From assembly GCF_006715175.1 (NCBI RefSeq), contig NZ_VFMQ01000001.1, forward strand, positions 2,232,001 through 2,296,000: a DNA stretch of 64,000 nucleotides. Direction: 5' to 3'. A model generated the notes under the pieces. That model was not told where the DNA came from, ran no database searches, and was given only the letters and a program-made list of their open reading frames with translations. Shown piece by piece: positions 16,981 to 25,903 of the stretch; the stretch's first letter is position 1; every line of letters begins with the position of its first letter. Made by a program: the position numbers and the translations under genes. Source of the DNA: Curtobacterium citreum. GTDB taxonomy: Bacteria; Actinomycetota; Actinomycetes; Actinomycetales; Microbacteriaceae.

Positions 16981-17929
16981 CGCCGGTGAGCTTCGCGGCG
17001 AGGCGGGCGTTCTGCCCTTCCTTGCCGATCGCGAGCGACAGCTGGTAGTCCGGCACGAGCGCGCGGACGGCCTTCGTCGAGGCGTCGAGCACGAACGCGC
17101 TCGTCACCTTCGCCGGCGACAGGGCGCTCGCGACGAAGGACGCCAGGTCGGACGAGTAGTCGACGATGTCGATCTTCTCCGCGCCGAGCTCGGTCGTCAC
17201 GGCACGCACGCGGGCGCCGAGCTCACCGATGCAGGCACCCTTCGCGTTCACGCCGGACTCGTTCGCCTTCACGGCGAGCTTCGTGCGGTGCCCGGCCTCG
17301 CGGGCGATCGACGTGATCTCGACGACACCGGAGGCGATCTCCGGGACCTCGAGCGCGAAGAGCTTGCGGACGAGCCCGGGGTGTGTGCGCGAGACCGTGA
17401 TCTGCGGGCCCTTCGCCCCGCGGCCGACGCTCGTGACGTAGACGCGGATGCGGTTGCCGTGCTTGTACTCCTCGCCTGGGACCTGCTCCTCGGGCGGGAG
17501 GATCGCCTCGACCGTGCCGAGGTCGACGTGCACCATCTTCGGGTTCGGACCCTGCTGGATCACGCCCGCGACGATGTCACCCTCCTTGCCGCGGAACTGG
17601 CCGAGGATCTTGTCGTCGCCGATGTCGCGGAGGCGCTGGTTGATGACCTGCTTCGCGGCGAAGGCGGCGATGCGGCCGAAGTCGCTCGGCTGGTCGACGG
17701 CCTCGCCGACGACGGTGCCCTCCTCGTCACGCTCCGGCACGTAGACCGAGACCTCGCCGCACTTGCGGTCGAGCTCGACACGCGCCTGGGCGTCGACGGG
17801 CTCGTCGTTCTCCGCGCGGTGCTTCTGGTACGCCGTCAGGATGGCGGATTCGATGATCTGGACGAGTTCGTCGAACGGGATCTCCCGCTCGCGCTCCATG
17901 AGTCGCAGGACTGCGAGGTCGATCTTCAC
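16934..17929 (-). CDS. nusA: Transcription termination/antitermination protein NusA
   Basis: The 331-residue RNA polymerase-binding factor controls pausing, termination and antitermination. The N-terminal domain begins MKIDLAVLRLMEREREIPFDELVQII, an S1 domain follows (EGDIVAGVIQQGPNPKMVHVDLGTVEAILP), and two KH domains come next, with VTTELGAEKIDIVDY, the LVPDYQLSLAIGKEGQNARLAAKLTG KH motif and ARIDIQPDS. As in other actinobacteria there are no C-terminal acidic repeat domains. The GTG start has GGAGGCACCTCG upstream. It heads the ylxR, infB, rbfA run. The usual partner rimP is not upstream; proS is, beyond a terminator. Confidence 0.96.
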   Translation of the reverse strand: MKIDLAVLRLMEREREIPFDELVQIIESAILTAYQKHRAENDEPVDAQARVELDRKCGEVSVYVPERDEEGTVVGEAVDQPSDFGRIAAFAAKQVINQRLRDIGDDKILGQFRGKEGDIVAGVIQQGPNPKMVHVDLGTVEAILPPEEQVPGEEYKHGNRIRVYVTSVGRGAKGPQITVSRTHPGLVRKLFALEVPEIASGVVEITSIAREAGHRTKLAVKANESGVNAKGACIGELGARVRAVTTELGAEKIDIVDYSSDLASFVASALSPAKVTSAFVLDASTKAVRALVPDYQLSLAIGKEGQNARLAAKLTGARIDIQPDSILDGDE

Positions 17930-17993
17930 CGAGGTGCCTCCGTATTCAGCTGAGTCGCCTCCGCGGGTTGGATCTGCGCGGAAGTCGGCGACC

Positions 17994-17999
17994 AGCGTA
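17994..17999 (-). promoter_or_regulatory. Putative -10 box of the nusA operon
   Basis: The minus strand reads TACGCT, 64 bases before the nusA GTG and just after the proS terminator, which is where a promoter for nusA is needed. Confidence 0.5.
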
Positions 18000-18013
18000 C
18001 CCCAGAACAGGAC

Positions 18014-18045
18014 GGGAGGCGCGTGGCGGACCCGCCACGCCTCCC
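18014..18045 (-). terminator. Hairpin terminator behind proS
   Basis: Arms 18014-18029 and 18032-18045 pair as GGGAGG with CCTCCC and CGTGGCGG with CCGCCACG, with two unpaired bases on one side and a very small loop. It lies about 80 bases after the proS stop and upstream of the nusA promoter. A second small inverted repeat (CGCTCCGC with GCGGAGCG, about 18076-18102) lies between. Confidence 0.7.
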
Positions 18046-18126
18046 TCGCAGGCTCGGTCGGCGCGCCCCGCGCAACGCTCCGCGTCGCCGCCGAGCGGAG
18101 CGCGCCCGTCCCTCACGGGGTCGCGA

Positions 18127-19881
18127 TCAGATCGCGCGGACCGCCTCGAGCAGCTCCGCGACCGGCACGTCTCGCCGCTCGCCGGAGCGGCGGTCCCACA
18201 GTTCGACGACGCCGTCGGCGGCGCTCCGACCGGCGACGATGACCACTGGCACGCCGAGAAGCTCGGCGTCGCGGAGCTTCACGCCGGGCGAGACCTTCGG
18301 GCGGTCGTCGTAGACGACGTCGTACCGCTCGCCCTCGAGGGTCGCGATGAGCGACGAGGCGACGTCGTAGGCGACCTCGTCCTTGCCGGTGGCGACCACG
18401 TGCACGTCGAACGGTGCGATCTCCTTCGGCCAGGCGAGGCCCTTCTCGTCGTTGTGCGCTTCGGCGAGGATCGCCATGATGCGCGTGACGCCGATGCCGT
18501 ACGAACCCATCGTGACGGTCGCGAGCTTGCCGTTCTCGTCCTGGACTTTGAGTCCGAGGGCCTCGGCGTACTTGCGGCCGAGCTGGAAGACGTGCCCGAT
18601 CTCCATGCCGCGGGCGGTCTCGAGGGGGCCCGAGCCGTCCGGTGCGGGGTCGCCGGCTCGGACGTCCGCGACGTCGGCGGTGCCGTCCGCGGTGAAGTCG
18701 CGACCTGCGACGAGTCCGGAGACGTGCACGCCGCGCTCGTTCGCGCCGGTGACCCACGCGGTCCCCTCGGCGACGCGGGGGTCGACGAGGTACCGGATGC
18801 CCGAGGGGCTGTCGGCGCCCAGGACCTGCGGGCCGATGTAGCCCTTCACGAACACGCCGGGGTGGCGCTTGAAGTCGTCGTCACCGGCCGCCTCGACCTC
18901 GGCGGGCGCGAAGGCCACCTCGGCGCGCTTCAGGTCGACGTCCCGGTCGCCGGGGAGCCCGACGACGACGACCTCGCGGGTGCCGTCGAGGTGCGTCAGG
19001 GCGAGCACGACGTTCTTCAGGGTGTCCGCAGCCGTCCACGGACGGTCCGCGCGGGGGGCGGCGTCGTTGGCGTGCGCGACGAGCGTGTCGATGGTCGGCG
19101 TGTCCGCCGCGGGCAGGCGCACGGGCTCCGGCTGCCCCTCGATCGGCAGGCTGTCGGCCGCGGGGGTGACGTAGGCCTCGACGTTCGCTGCGTAGCCGCC
19201 GGCGCTCCGGACGAAGGTGTCCTCGCCGACGCCGATCGGGTGCAGGAACTCCTCGGACTTCGAGCCGCCCATCGCGCCGGCGTCCGCCTGGACGATGACG
19301 TACTCGAGGCCGAGTCGGGTGAAGATGCGCTCGTAGGCGTCCCGCATCACCTGGTAGCTGCGCTCGAGCCCCTCGTCCGTGAGGTCGAACGAGTACGCGT
19401 CCTTCATGGTGAACTCGCGCCCGCGCAGGAGTCCGGCGCGGGGCCGGGCCTCGTCGCGGTACTTGTCCTGGATCTGGAACAGCGTGACGGGAAGGTCCTT
19501 GTACGAGCCGTACAGGTCCTTCACGAGCAGCGCGAACATCTCCTCGTGTGTGGGCGCGAGCAGGTAGTCGGCGCCCTTGCGGTCCTGCAGGCGGAACATG
19601 CCGTCGCCGTACTCGGCCCAGCGGTTCGTCGCCTCGTAGGGCTCGCGCGGCAGGAGCGCGGGCAGCAGGACCTCCTGCGCGCCGGCGGCCACCATCTCCT
19701 GGCGGACGATGTCCTCGATGCGGCGGCGGACGCGCAGGCCGAGCGGCAGCCACGCGAAGATCCCCGGGGACTGACGACGGACGTAGCCGGCGCGGACGAG
19801 CAGCTTCGCGCTCGTCACCTCGGCGTCGGAGGGGTCGTCGCGGAGCGTGCGGAGGAAGAGATGGGAGAGCCGTGTGACCAC
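18127..19881 (-). CDS. proS: Prolyl-tRNA synthetase (bacterial type)
   Basis: The 584-residue class II synthetase charges tRNA-Pro. It shows [25 protein letters not shown] (motif 1 region), [44 protein letters not shown] (motif 2) and [16 protein letters not shown] (motif 3), then the HGTS-type anticodon-binding domain with [10 protein letters not shown] and [21 protein letters not shown]. The middle 200 residues form the editing (INS) insertion of the bacterial class. The GTG at 19881 has TAGGCT exactly 6 bases upstream and no ribosome site, so it is probably leaderless. ispG lies 37 bases upstream on the same strand. Confidence 0.96.
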   Translation of the reverse strand: MVTRLSHLFLRTLRDDPSDAEVTSAKLLVRAGYVRRQSPGIFAWLPLGLRVRRRIEDIVRQEMVAAGAQEVLLPALLPREPYEATNRWAEYGDGMFRLQDRKGADYLLAPTHEEMFALLVKDLYGSYKDLPVTLFQIQDKYRDEARPRAGLLRGREFTMKDAYSFDLTDEGLERSYQVMRDAYERIFTRLGLEYVIVQADAGAMGGSKSEEFLHPIGVGEDTFVRSAGGYAANVEAYVTPAADSLPIEGQPEPVRLPAADTPTIDTLVAHANDAAPRADRPWTAADTLKNVVLALTHLDGTREVVVVGLPGDRDVDLKRAEVAFAPAEVEAAGDDDFKRHPGVFVKGYIGPQVLGADSPSGIRYLVDPRVAEGTAWVTGANERGVHVSGLVAGRDFTADGTADVADVRAGDPAPDGSGPLETARGMEIGHVFQLGRKYAEALGLKVQDENGKLATVTMGSYGIGVTRIMAILAEAHNDEKGLAWPKEIAPFDVHVVATGKDEVAYDVASSLIATLEGERYDVVYDDRPKVSPGVKLRDAELLGVPVVIVAGRSAADGVVELWDRRSGERRDVPVAELLEAVRAI

Positions 19882-19887
19882 GGGGCA

Positions 19888-19893
19888 AGCCTA
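19888..19893 (-). promoter_or_regulatory. Putative -10 box of leaderless proS
   Basis: Minus-strand TAGGCT is followed by 6 bases (TGCCCC) and the proS GTG. Confidence 0.55.
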
Positions 19894-19918
19894 GCGGCGC
19901 ACGCGGCCCTCCCCGCGA

Positions 19919-21073
19919 CTAGGGGGTCGTGACGACCTGGGGCGAACCCGTCGTGGCGTCCGGACCCATCTCGTCGGCGAGCCGGTTGGCCTCCTCGATG
20001 AGGGTCTGCACGATCTCGCGCTCCGGCACGGTCTTGATCACCTGTCCCTTCACGAAGATCTGTCCCTTGCCGTTGCCGGACGCGACGCCGAGGTCGGCCT
20101 CGCGCGCTTCGCCCGGACCGTTCACGACGCAGCCCATGACGGCGACGCGGAGCGGGACGGTCATGCCCTCGAGCCCCTTCGTGACGTCGTTGGCGAGCTG
20201 GTAGACGTCGACCTGCGCGCGGCCGCAGCTCGGGCACGAGACGATCTCGAGCTTGCGTTCGCGCAGGTTGAGCGACTGCAGGATCTGCAGGCCGACCTTC
20301 ACCTCCTGCGCGGGCGGCGCGGAGAGCGAGACGCGGATGGTGTCGCCGATGCCCTCGGCGAGCAGGATGCCGAACGCCGTGGCGCTCTTGATCGTGCCCT
20401 GGAACTCCGGTCCGGCCTCGGTCACCCCGAGGTGCAGCGGCCAGTCCCCCGCGGCGGCGAGCTGCCGGTAGGCCTTCACCATGACGATCGGGTCGTTGTG
20501 CTTGACCGAGATCTTGAAGTCGTGGAAGTCGTGCTCCTCGAACAGGGACGCTTCCCACACGGCGGACTCGACCAGTGCCTCGGGCGTGGCCTTGCCGTAC
20601 TTCTGCAGCAGGCTCGGCTCGAGCGACCCGGCGTTCACACCGATGCGCAGCGAGACGCCCGCGTCCTTGGCGGCCCGGGCGATCGCGCCGACCTGGTCGT
20701 CGAACTTGCGGATGTTGCCCGGGTTCACGCGGACCGCGGCGCACCCGGCGTCGATGGCCTGGAAGACGTACTTCGGCTGGAAGTGGATGTCGGCGATGAC
20801 CGGGATCTGCGACTTCTTCGCGATGATCGGCAGCGCGTCGGCGTCGTCCTGGCTCGGGACCGCGACGCGCACGATGTCGCACCCGGAGGCGGTGAGCTCG
20901 GCGATCTGCTGCAGCGTCGCGTTGATGTTCGTCGTCGGCGTGGTGGTCATCGACTGCACCGAGACGGGAGCGTCGCCGCCCACGAGGACCTTGCCCACCC
21001 GGATCTGCCGCGACTTCCGACGCGGGCTCAGGGTTTCGGGGACTTTCGGCAGACCGAGGTTCACTGCTGGCAC
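19919..21073 (-). CDS. ispG: 4-hydroxy-3-methylbut-2-en-1-yl diphosphate synthase IspG
   Basis: The 384-residue iron-sulfur enzyme makes HMBPP in the non-mevalonate isoprenoid pathway. The TIM-barrel part has [47 protein letters not shown] and [14 protein letters not shown]. The C-terminal 4Fe-4S site is [18 protein letters not shown] plus [18 protein letters not shown], supplying three Cys and the conserved Glu. The start is GTG at 21073 ([15 protein letters not shown]); TAGAGT lies 7 bases upstream, so the mRNA is probably leaderless. dxr of the same pathway lies nearby at 24594 with the site-2 protease between, an actinobacterial neighbourhood. Confidence 0.95.
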   Translation of the reverse strand: MPAVNLGLPKVPETLSPRRKSRQIRVGKVLVGGDAPVSVQSMTTTPTTNINATLQQIAELTASGCDIVRVAVPSQDDADALPIIAKKSQIPVIADIHFQPKYVFQAIDAGCAAVRVNPGNIRKFDDQVGAIARAAKDAGVSLRIGVNAGSLEPSLLQKYGKATPEALVESAVWEASLFEEHDFHDFKISVKHNDPIVMVKAYRQLAAAGDWPLHLGVTEAGPEFQGTIKSATAFGILLAEGIGDTIRVSLSAPPAQEVKVGLQILQSLNLRERKLEIVSCPSCGRAQVDVYQLANDVTKGLEGMTVPLRVAVMGCVVNGPGEAREADLGVASGNGKGQIFVKGQVIKTVPEREIVQTLIEEANRLADEMGPDATTGSPQVVTTP

Positions 21074-21080
21074 GAGGTGC

Positions 21081-21086
21081 ACTCTA
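21081..21086 (-). promoter_or_regulatory. Putative -10 box of leaderless ispG
   Basis: Minus-strand TAGAGT is followed by 7 bases and the GTG at 21073. Confidence 0.5.
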
Positions 21087-21102
21087 CGCGCTCGCGGTGC
21101 CG

Positions 21103-21678
21103 TCACTCGGCGCTGGTCACCAGGTCCGTCCCGCGGTCCACGACCGTGACGAGCGGGGCGTACAGCCGCATCGCGTCGAGGGCGCGCTCGTGGTCGGCGT
21201 CGGTGGCGCCGGCGCACGCGTCGGCGACGACCGTGACGGTCGCGCCGGCGTCGGCCGCGGCCAGCGCGGTGCTCAGCACGCAGCAGTCGGTGGAGACGCC
21301 GGTGAGCACGAGGTGCGGGTGGTCGCCGACGACGGCGCGGAGGCTCGTCCCCCACTTGCCGAAGGTCGGTTCCGTGACGACGGGGTCGCGTCGGTCGACC
21401 GCGGCGGATGCGAAGGGCTCGGTCAGGCCGTACAGCGGGTCGCCGTCCGGGACGAGCGCGAACGGCCAGTCCCGGTAGTACGGCACCCAGGCACCCTCGG
21501 GCCGCTCGGGCGCGACGAAGCGCGTGAAGACCGTGCGACCGGCGAACCGGGGCAGCAGCCGTCCGGTCCCGGCGGCGGCCGCGTCGTACCGCGGCGCCGC
21601 CCACGGGCTGTCACCGGTGAAGATGCGCTGCAGGTCGATCGCGACGAGCCACGCGTCGGGCGGGACGACGACGCTCAC
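21103..21678 (-). CDS. Isochorismatase-family cysteine hydrolase
   Basis: The 191-residue product has the catalytic triad of the family: Asp15 in [10 protein letters not shown], Lys in [12 protein letters not shown], and Cys in [17 protein letters not shown]. The family includes nicotinamidase, N-carbamoylsarcosine amidase and ureidoacrylate hydrolase; the sequence does not settle the substrate. Its GTG start overlaps the stop of the NCS1 permease as GTGA, so it is translationally coupled to a nucleobase or hydantoin-type transporter. This makes an amide from purine, pyrimidine or hydantoin breakdown the most likely substrate, which is inference only. Confidence 0.85.
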   Translation of the reverse strand: MSVVVPPDAWLVAIDLQRIFTGDSPWAAPRYDAAAAGTGRLLPRFAGRTVFTRFVAPERPEGAWVPYYRDWPFALVPDGDPLYGLTEPFASAAVDRRDPVVTEPTFGKWGTSLRAVVGDHPHLVLTGVSTDCCVLSTALAAADAGATVTVVADACAGATDADHERALDAMRLYAPLVTVVDRGTDLVTSAE

Positions 21679-23120
21679 GCCTGCTCCTGGCGGCGCACGG
21701 ACCCGCGCGCGGTGAGGAGCGTGCCGACGAACCCGACCACGAGCGCGACGAGGACGCCGAGGTTGGCGTACGCCCACGCGCCCTGCCGGCCACCGAGGCC
21801 GAACGGCTCGAGCAGGTAGCCCTGCCAGTTCAGCCAAGCCGGGACGCCGTACGTGTTCGTGACGAGCCCCCAGCCGAGGACGGTCCCGAGGACGACGAGC
21901 CCGATCGCGGCCCAGCGCACGTCGCCGTAGCGGCCCCGCACGTCGTCGAGCTCGGCGTCCGCGTAGGCCCGGCGACGCAGCAGCACGTCGGCGACGAACA
22001 CCCCCGCCCAGGCGGCGATCGGCACGCCGAGGGTCACGAGGAACGCCTGGAACGGCGAGATGAAGTCCTTCGCGAAGAAGACCACGTACACGGCCCCGGC
22101 AACCATGAACACGCCGTCGACCCCGGCCGCGACGGGCCGCGGGATCCGGACGCCGGCGCTGAGGAGCGCGAGCCCGGACGAGTAGATGTCGAGCACGGCA
22201 CCGCCGACGAGCCCGAGGATCGCGACGAGGGCGAACGGGACGAGGAACCACACCGGCAGGATCGTCGTGAGCGCACCGATCGGGTCGGCGCCGATCGCGC
22301 TGTTCAGGTCCTTCGACGAACCCGCGAGCAGGACGCCCACCACGACCAGGACGGCGGGGGCGAGCGCACCGCCGAACGTCGTCCACCAGACCACGCCCCC
22401 GGTCGAGGCGGTCCGCGGCAGGTAGCGCGAGTAGTCCGCAGCGGCGTTGACCCAGCCGAGCCCGAAGCCCGTCATCACGAGGACGAGTGCGCCGAGGACG
22501 TTCTGGGCGCTCCCGGACGGCAGGGCGCCGAGCGTGCCGAGGTCGATCGACGGCACCGCGAGCACGACGTAGACCACCGTGAGCACGGCGGTGACGACGG
22601 TGATCACGGTCTGCAGGCGCATGATGACGTCGAAGCCGGCGATCCCCGCCCCGACCACCAGCGCGGCGACCACGACCAGGGCGACGAGCTTCGTCACGAC
22701 GCCGTCGTCCCAGCCGAGCTCCCGGAACACGGTCGACGTCGCCAGGACCGCGAGGGACGCCAGCGCGGTCTCCCACCCGACGGTGAGCACCCAGCTCAGG
22801 AACGACGGCAGCCGGTTCCCCCGCACGCCGAACGCCGCGCGGCTGAGGACCATCGTCGGCGCCGAGCCTCGCTTGCCGGCGATCGCGACGATCCCGCAGA
22901 GCAGGAACGAGAACGCGACGCCGACGACGGACACGATCGTCGCCTGGGCCAGCGAGATGCCGAACCCGAGGACGAACGAGCCGTAGCTCAGGCCGAGCAC
23001 CGAGACGTTCGCGGCGAACCACGGCCAGAACAGCCCGCGGGGCCGCCCCTTCCGGTCGGACTCGGCGATGACGTCGATGCCCTGGCGCTCGACGGCGCGG
23101 ACCTCGGGGGCTGTGCTCAT
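21675..23120 (-). CDS. NCS1-family nucleobase:cation symporter
   Basis: The 481-residue membrane protein has about twelve hydrophobic segments. Family features are the N-terminal FWPWFAANVSVLGLSYGSFVLGFG, LSRAAFGVRGNRLPSFLSWVLTVGWE, and GLGWVNAAADYSRYLPR in the middle, all typical of cytosine/purine/hydantoin permeases. It should import a nucleobase or related ring with a proton or sodium ion. The ATG at 23120 lies 7 bases after TACGCT, so it seems to begin its own leaderless transcript that continues into the cysteine hydrolase through a GTGA overlap. The exact substrate is unknown. Confidence 0.9.
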   Translation of the reverse strand: MSTAPEVRAVERQGIDVIAESDRKGRPRGLFWPWFAANVSVLGLSYGSFVLGFGISLAQATIVSVVGVAFSFLLCGIVAIAGKRGSAPTMVLSRAAFGVRGNRLPSFLSWVLTVGWETALASLAVLATSTVFRELGWDDGVVTKLVALVVVAALVVGAGIAGFDVIMRLQTVITVVTAVLTVVYVVLAVPSIDLGTLGALPSGSAQNVLGALVLVMTGFGLGWVNAAADYSRYLPRTASTGGVVWWTTFGGALAPAVLVVVGVLLAGSSKDLNSAIGADPIGALTTILPVWFLVPFALVAILGLVGGAVLDIYSSGLALLSAGVRIPRPVAAGVDGVFMVAGAVYVVFFAKDFISPFQAFLVTLGVPIAAWAGVFVADVLLRRRAYADAELDDVRGRYGDVRWAAIGLVVLGTVLGWGLVTNTYGVPAWLNWQGYLLEPFGLGGRQGAWAYANLGVLVALVVGFVGTLLTARGSVRRQEQA

Positions 23121-23127
23121 GCGCCCG

Positions 23128-23133
23128 AGCGTA
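23128..23133 (-). promoter_or_regulatory. Putative -10 box of the leaderless NCS1 permease gene
   Basis: Minus-strand TACGCT is followed by 7 bases and the ATG at 23120. It lies in the short gap behind the site-2 protease gene. Confidence 0.5.
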
Positions 23134-23136
23134 GTG

Positions 23137-24471
23137 CTAGCCGAACAGGTTCACCGGTCGCACGATGTCGGCGTAGACGAGGAGCGCGCTCATCCCGGCC
23201 AGGAGCACGACGACGACCATCGTGAGCGGCATCGTCTTGGCCAGGTCGATCGCGCCCGGGTCCGGCTTGCCGACGAGCAGGTACGCGCGGCGCTTCACGG
23301 CCTCCCACAGCGCCCCGGCGATGTGACCGCCGTCGAGCGGCAGGAGCGGCACCATGTTGAGCACGAACAGGCCGATGTTGAGCGACGCCAGGAGCCCGAG
23401 GATCGTGTAGACCTTGTCGACCACGGGGACCCCGCTCATCGACGAGACCTCGCCGATGGCCCGGCCGACGCCGACGACCGAGACCGGGCTGTCCTGGGAC
23501 CGCGCCTGCGAGCCGAACGCCGCGTTCCACACCGCGACGAGCCGCTGCGGCAGGTCGATGATCAGGTGCGCCGACGCGGCGATCTGCGCGCCCGTCGCGG
23601 GGAGGACGGCCGCCGGGGACTGCCGCACGAGGGACTGCCCGATGCTGACCCCCACGACACCGACCTGCTGCGTCTTCGTGGTGCCGTCCGCGTTCTTCGC
23701 CGCCGTGCCCTCGGCCGTGACGACGTCGCGGGTGGCGAGCTGCGGCGTGACCTCGAGCGTCTTCCGCGCACCGTCGCGCTCGACCACGACCGTCACGGTC
23801 TTGCCGGCGGAGCGCTGGAAGACCTTCGAGACCTCGGCGATCGTCGGGTCCTGCTGGCCGTCCACCGCCAGGACGACGTCGCCGTCCCGGATGCCGGCCT
23901 GCTTCGCGGGTGACTCGGCGTCCCCCGGGGCGCACGCCGTGGCGCTGCTCGACGGCAGGACGCAGTCGACGCTCGACGTGAAGGTCGTCGTCGGGGCACC
24001 GAAGCCGCACAGCAGCACGCCGAACAGGACGATGCCGATGACGAGGTTCATCGCCGGGCCGGCGACCATGACGATGATGCGCTTCCACGGGGTCAGCCGG
24101 TAGAACGCGCGGGAGTCGTCGCCGCCGGAGTCCGCGATCTGCGCGGCGCTCGCCTCGCGCGCGTCCTGCACGAACGCGCCGTACATGCCGGTGTTCGTGA
24201 TCGCGTTCGGCTTGCCCGAGGCCCGGGGCTTGAGCATGCCGACCATCGAGATGTACCCGCCGAGCAGGATCGGGCGGATCCCGTACTCGGTCTCGCCGCG
24301 GCGGAAGGACCACATCGCCTTGCCGAACCCGAGCGAGTACTGCGTGACCTTGACGCCGAAGAGCTTCGCGAAGGACAGGTGGCCGAGCTCGTGGAGGCCG
24401 ATCGAGACCAGCAGGCCGACGATGAAGACGACCACGCCGAGGACGAACAGGAGCACGGATTCGACGGTCAC
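23137..24471 (-). CDS. Site-2 (M50) intramembrane metalloprotease, RIP/RseP type
   Basis: The 444-residue protease cleaves membrane-bound regulators such as anti-sigma factors. The zinc motif HELGH (His27, Glu28, His31) is in the first transmembrane helix, and the second zinc ligand motif VPLLPLDGGHIAG is near the C terminus. A single PDZ domain lies between, with AGIRDGDVVLAVDGQQDPTI. The motif GPAMNLVIGIVLFG is also typical. The frame opens at an ATG at 24498, but the GTG at 24471 is preferred: TACCCT stands exactly 6 bases before it, and the mature family start MTVESVLLFVLG fits. It lies between dxr and the NCS1 permease, near ispG; dxr and this protease are often adjacent in actinobacteria. 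Confidence 0.92.
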   Translation of the reverse strand: MTVESVLLFVLGVVVFIVGLLVSIGLHELGHLSFAKLFGVKVTQYSLGFGKAMWSFRRGETEYGIRPILLGGYISMVGMLKPRASGKPNAITNTGMYGAFVQDAREASAAQIADSGGDDSRAFYRLTPWKRIIVMVAGPAMNLVIGIVLFGVLLCGFGAPTTTFTSSVDCVLPSSSATACAPGDAESPAKQAGIRDGDVVLAVDGQQDPTIAEVSKVFQRSAGKTVTVVVERDGARKTLEVTPQLATRDVVTAEGTAAKNADGTTKTQQVGVVGVSIGQSLVRQSPAAVLPATGAQIAASAHLIIDLPQRLVAVWNAAFGSQARSQDSPVSVVGVGRAIGEVSSMSGVPVVDKVYTILGLLASLNIGLFVLNMVPLLPLDGGHIAGALWEAVKRRAYLLVGKPDPGAIDLAKTMPLTMVVVVLLAGMSALLVYADIVRPVNLFG

Positions 24472-24477
24472 CAGGAG

Positions 24478-24483
24478 AGGGTA
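24478..24483 (-). promoter_or_regulatory. Putative -10 box of the leaderless site-2 protease gene
   Basis: Minus-strand TACCCT is followed by 6 bases and the GTG at 24471. The dxr terminator just upstream makes a separate promoter necessary. Confidence 0.5.
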
Positions 24484-24532
24484 CGGGACCCCGCCCATGA
24501 CGGAGCCGAGCGCATCCTGAGAGGTGGGGCGG

Positions 24533-24575
24533 GCCTCCCGTCCGTCAGGTGGTCACCACGGGACGGACGGGAGGC
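24533..24575 (-). terminator. Hairpin terminator behind dxr
   Basis: Arms 24533-24546 and 24562-24575 are perfectly complementary over 14 base pairs, with a 15-base loop. It starts about 19 bases after the dxr stop. Confidence 0.85.
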
Positions 24576-24593
24576 ACGGGTCGGGTCAGCGCG

Positions 24594-25901
24594 TCAGCGC
24601 GTCAGCGCGCGGTCCGCCGCGTCGCGGGCCCAGCGCTCGGCCGCCAGTACGCCGTCCAGGGACGGCTCCCCCGCCGTGTGCGCGTCGACGACGCGCCGGA
24701 CCGTGTCGACGATGTCGAGGAAGCCGATCGCTCCGGCGTGGAAAGCGGCGACGGCCTGCTCGTTCGCGGCGTTGAAGACCGCGGGGAACGTGCCGCCGAG
24801 GACCCCGACGTGCTTCGCGAGGTCGACGGCGCCGAAGGCCTGCGTGTCGAGCGGTTCGAAGGTCCAGGTGCTCGCGGTCGTCCAGTCGAGCGGGACGCCC
24901 ACGCCGGGGACGCGGTCCGGCCAGGCCAGGCCGAGCGCGATCGGCAGGCGCATGTCCGGCGGCGAGGCCTGGGCGATCGTCGAGCCGTCGACGAACTCGA
25001 CCATCGAGTGCACGATCGACTGCGCGTGCACCGTCACGTCGATGCGGTCGTACGGCACGCCGAACAGCAGGTGCGCCTCGATGACCTCGAGGCCCTTGTT
25101 GACGAGCGTCGCGGAGTTCGTCGTGACGACGAGTCCCATGTCCCACGTCGGGTGTGCGAGCGCCTGCGCGGGCGTGACGTCGACGAGCTCGGCGCGGGAG
25201 CGTCCGCGGAACGGGCCGCCGCTCGCCGTGAGGACGAGCCGCCGGACCTCGGCGCCGGTGCCCGAGCGGAGCGCCTGCGCGATGGCGGAGTGCTCGCTGT
25301 CGACGGGCACGATCTGCCCGGGCGCGGCGGCGGCCTGCACGAGCGGGCCGCCGACGATCAGGCTCTCCTTGTTCGCGAGGGCGAGCGTCGCGCCGGTGTC
25401 CAGCGCCGCCAGGGTCGGGCCGAGGCCGACCGAGCCGGTGATGCCGTTGAGGACGACGTCCGCCTCGACACCGCGGACCAGGCGTTCGGCGTCGGCCGCG
25501 CCGAACGCGGTCTCCGTGACGCCGAAGCGGGCGGCCTGCTCGGCGACGAGCTCGCGGTTGGTGCCGGCGGTGAGGCCGACGACCTCGAAGCGGTCGGGGT
25601 TGCGGGCGACGACGTCGAGGGCCTGGGTGCCGATCGAGCCCGTGCTGCCGAGGACGACGATGCGGCGCCGTCCGGTCGGGCCGGTCGGGCCGGTCGCGTC
25701 GGTCGGGCCGGTCGCGTCGGCCGGGCCGGTCGCGTCGGCCGGGCCGGTCGCGTCGGCCGGGCCGGTCGCGTCGGCCGGGCCGGTCGCGTCGGCCGGGCCG
25801 GTCGCGTCGGCCGGGCCGGTCGCGTCGGCCGGGCCGGTCGCGTCGGCCGGGCCGGTCGGGCTGGTCGGGCTGGTCGCGTCGGCCGGGCCGGTCGGCGTCA
25901 T
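24594..25901 (-). CDS. dxr: 1-deoxy-D-xylulose 5-phosphate reductoisomerase with an N-terminal GPADAT repeat
   Basis: The 435-residue enzyme makes MEP in the non-mevalonate pathway. The catalytic part starts near residue 78 with [18 protein letters not shown] (NADPH site), followed by [36 protein letters not shown] and [21 protein letters not shown]. Before it lies a 77-residue leader made of eight perfect GPADAT units and one GPTDAT, flanked by SPTSPT and GPTGPTG. No start codon is seen between the repeat and the catalytic domain, so the leader must be translated. The ATG at 25901 is 2 bases after the stop of the FKBP lipoprotein gene. A normal Dxr is 380-400 residues long. Confidence 0.95.
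   Translation of the reverse strand: MTPTGPADATSPTSPTGPADATGPADATGPADATGPADATGPADATGPADATGPADATGPADATGPTDATGPTGPTGRRRIVVLGSTGSIGTQALDVVARNPDRFEVVGLTAGTNRELVAEQAARFGVTETAFGAADAERLVRGVEADVVLNGITGSVGLGPTLAALDTGATLALANKESLIVGGPLVQAAAAPGQIVPVDSEHSAIAQALRSGTGAEVRRLVLTASGGPFRGRSRAELVDVTPAQALAHPTWDMGLVVTTNSATLVNKGLEVIEAHLLFGVPYDRIDVTVHAQSIVHSMVEFVDGSTIAQASPPDMRLPIALGLAWPDRVPGVGVPLDWTTASTWTFEPLDTQAFGAVDLAKHVGVLGGTFPAVFNAANEQAVAAFHAGAIGFLDIVDTVRRVVDAHTAGEPSLDGVLAAERWARDAADRALTR
25692..25853. repeat. 18-base coding tandem repeat in dxr
   Basis: Nine 18-base units, eight identical in protein (GPADAT) and one GPTDAT variant, run without interruption inside the dxr frame. On the plus strand the unit reads GGTCGCGTCGGCCGGGCC. 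Near-perfect identity at the DNA level, including third positions, suggests recent expansion by slippage. Confidence 0.95.
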
Positions 25902-25903
25902 GG

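Noticed and set aside
13423..16989. A plus-strand open frame of over 1,100 codons opposite infB and nusA
   Set aside because: It is the antisense shadow of well-supported genes. The composition is Arg/Asp/Leu-rich with no domain, as expected opposite GC-rich coding DNA.
25692..25853. CRISPR or intergenic repeat
   Set aside because: It is an 18-base in-frame coding repeat without spacers inside dxr.
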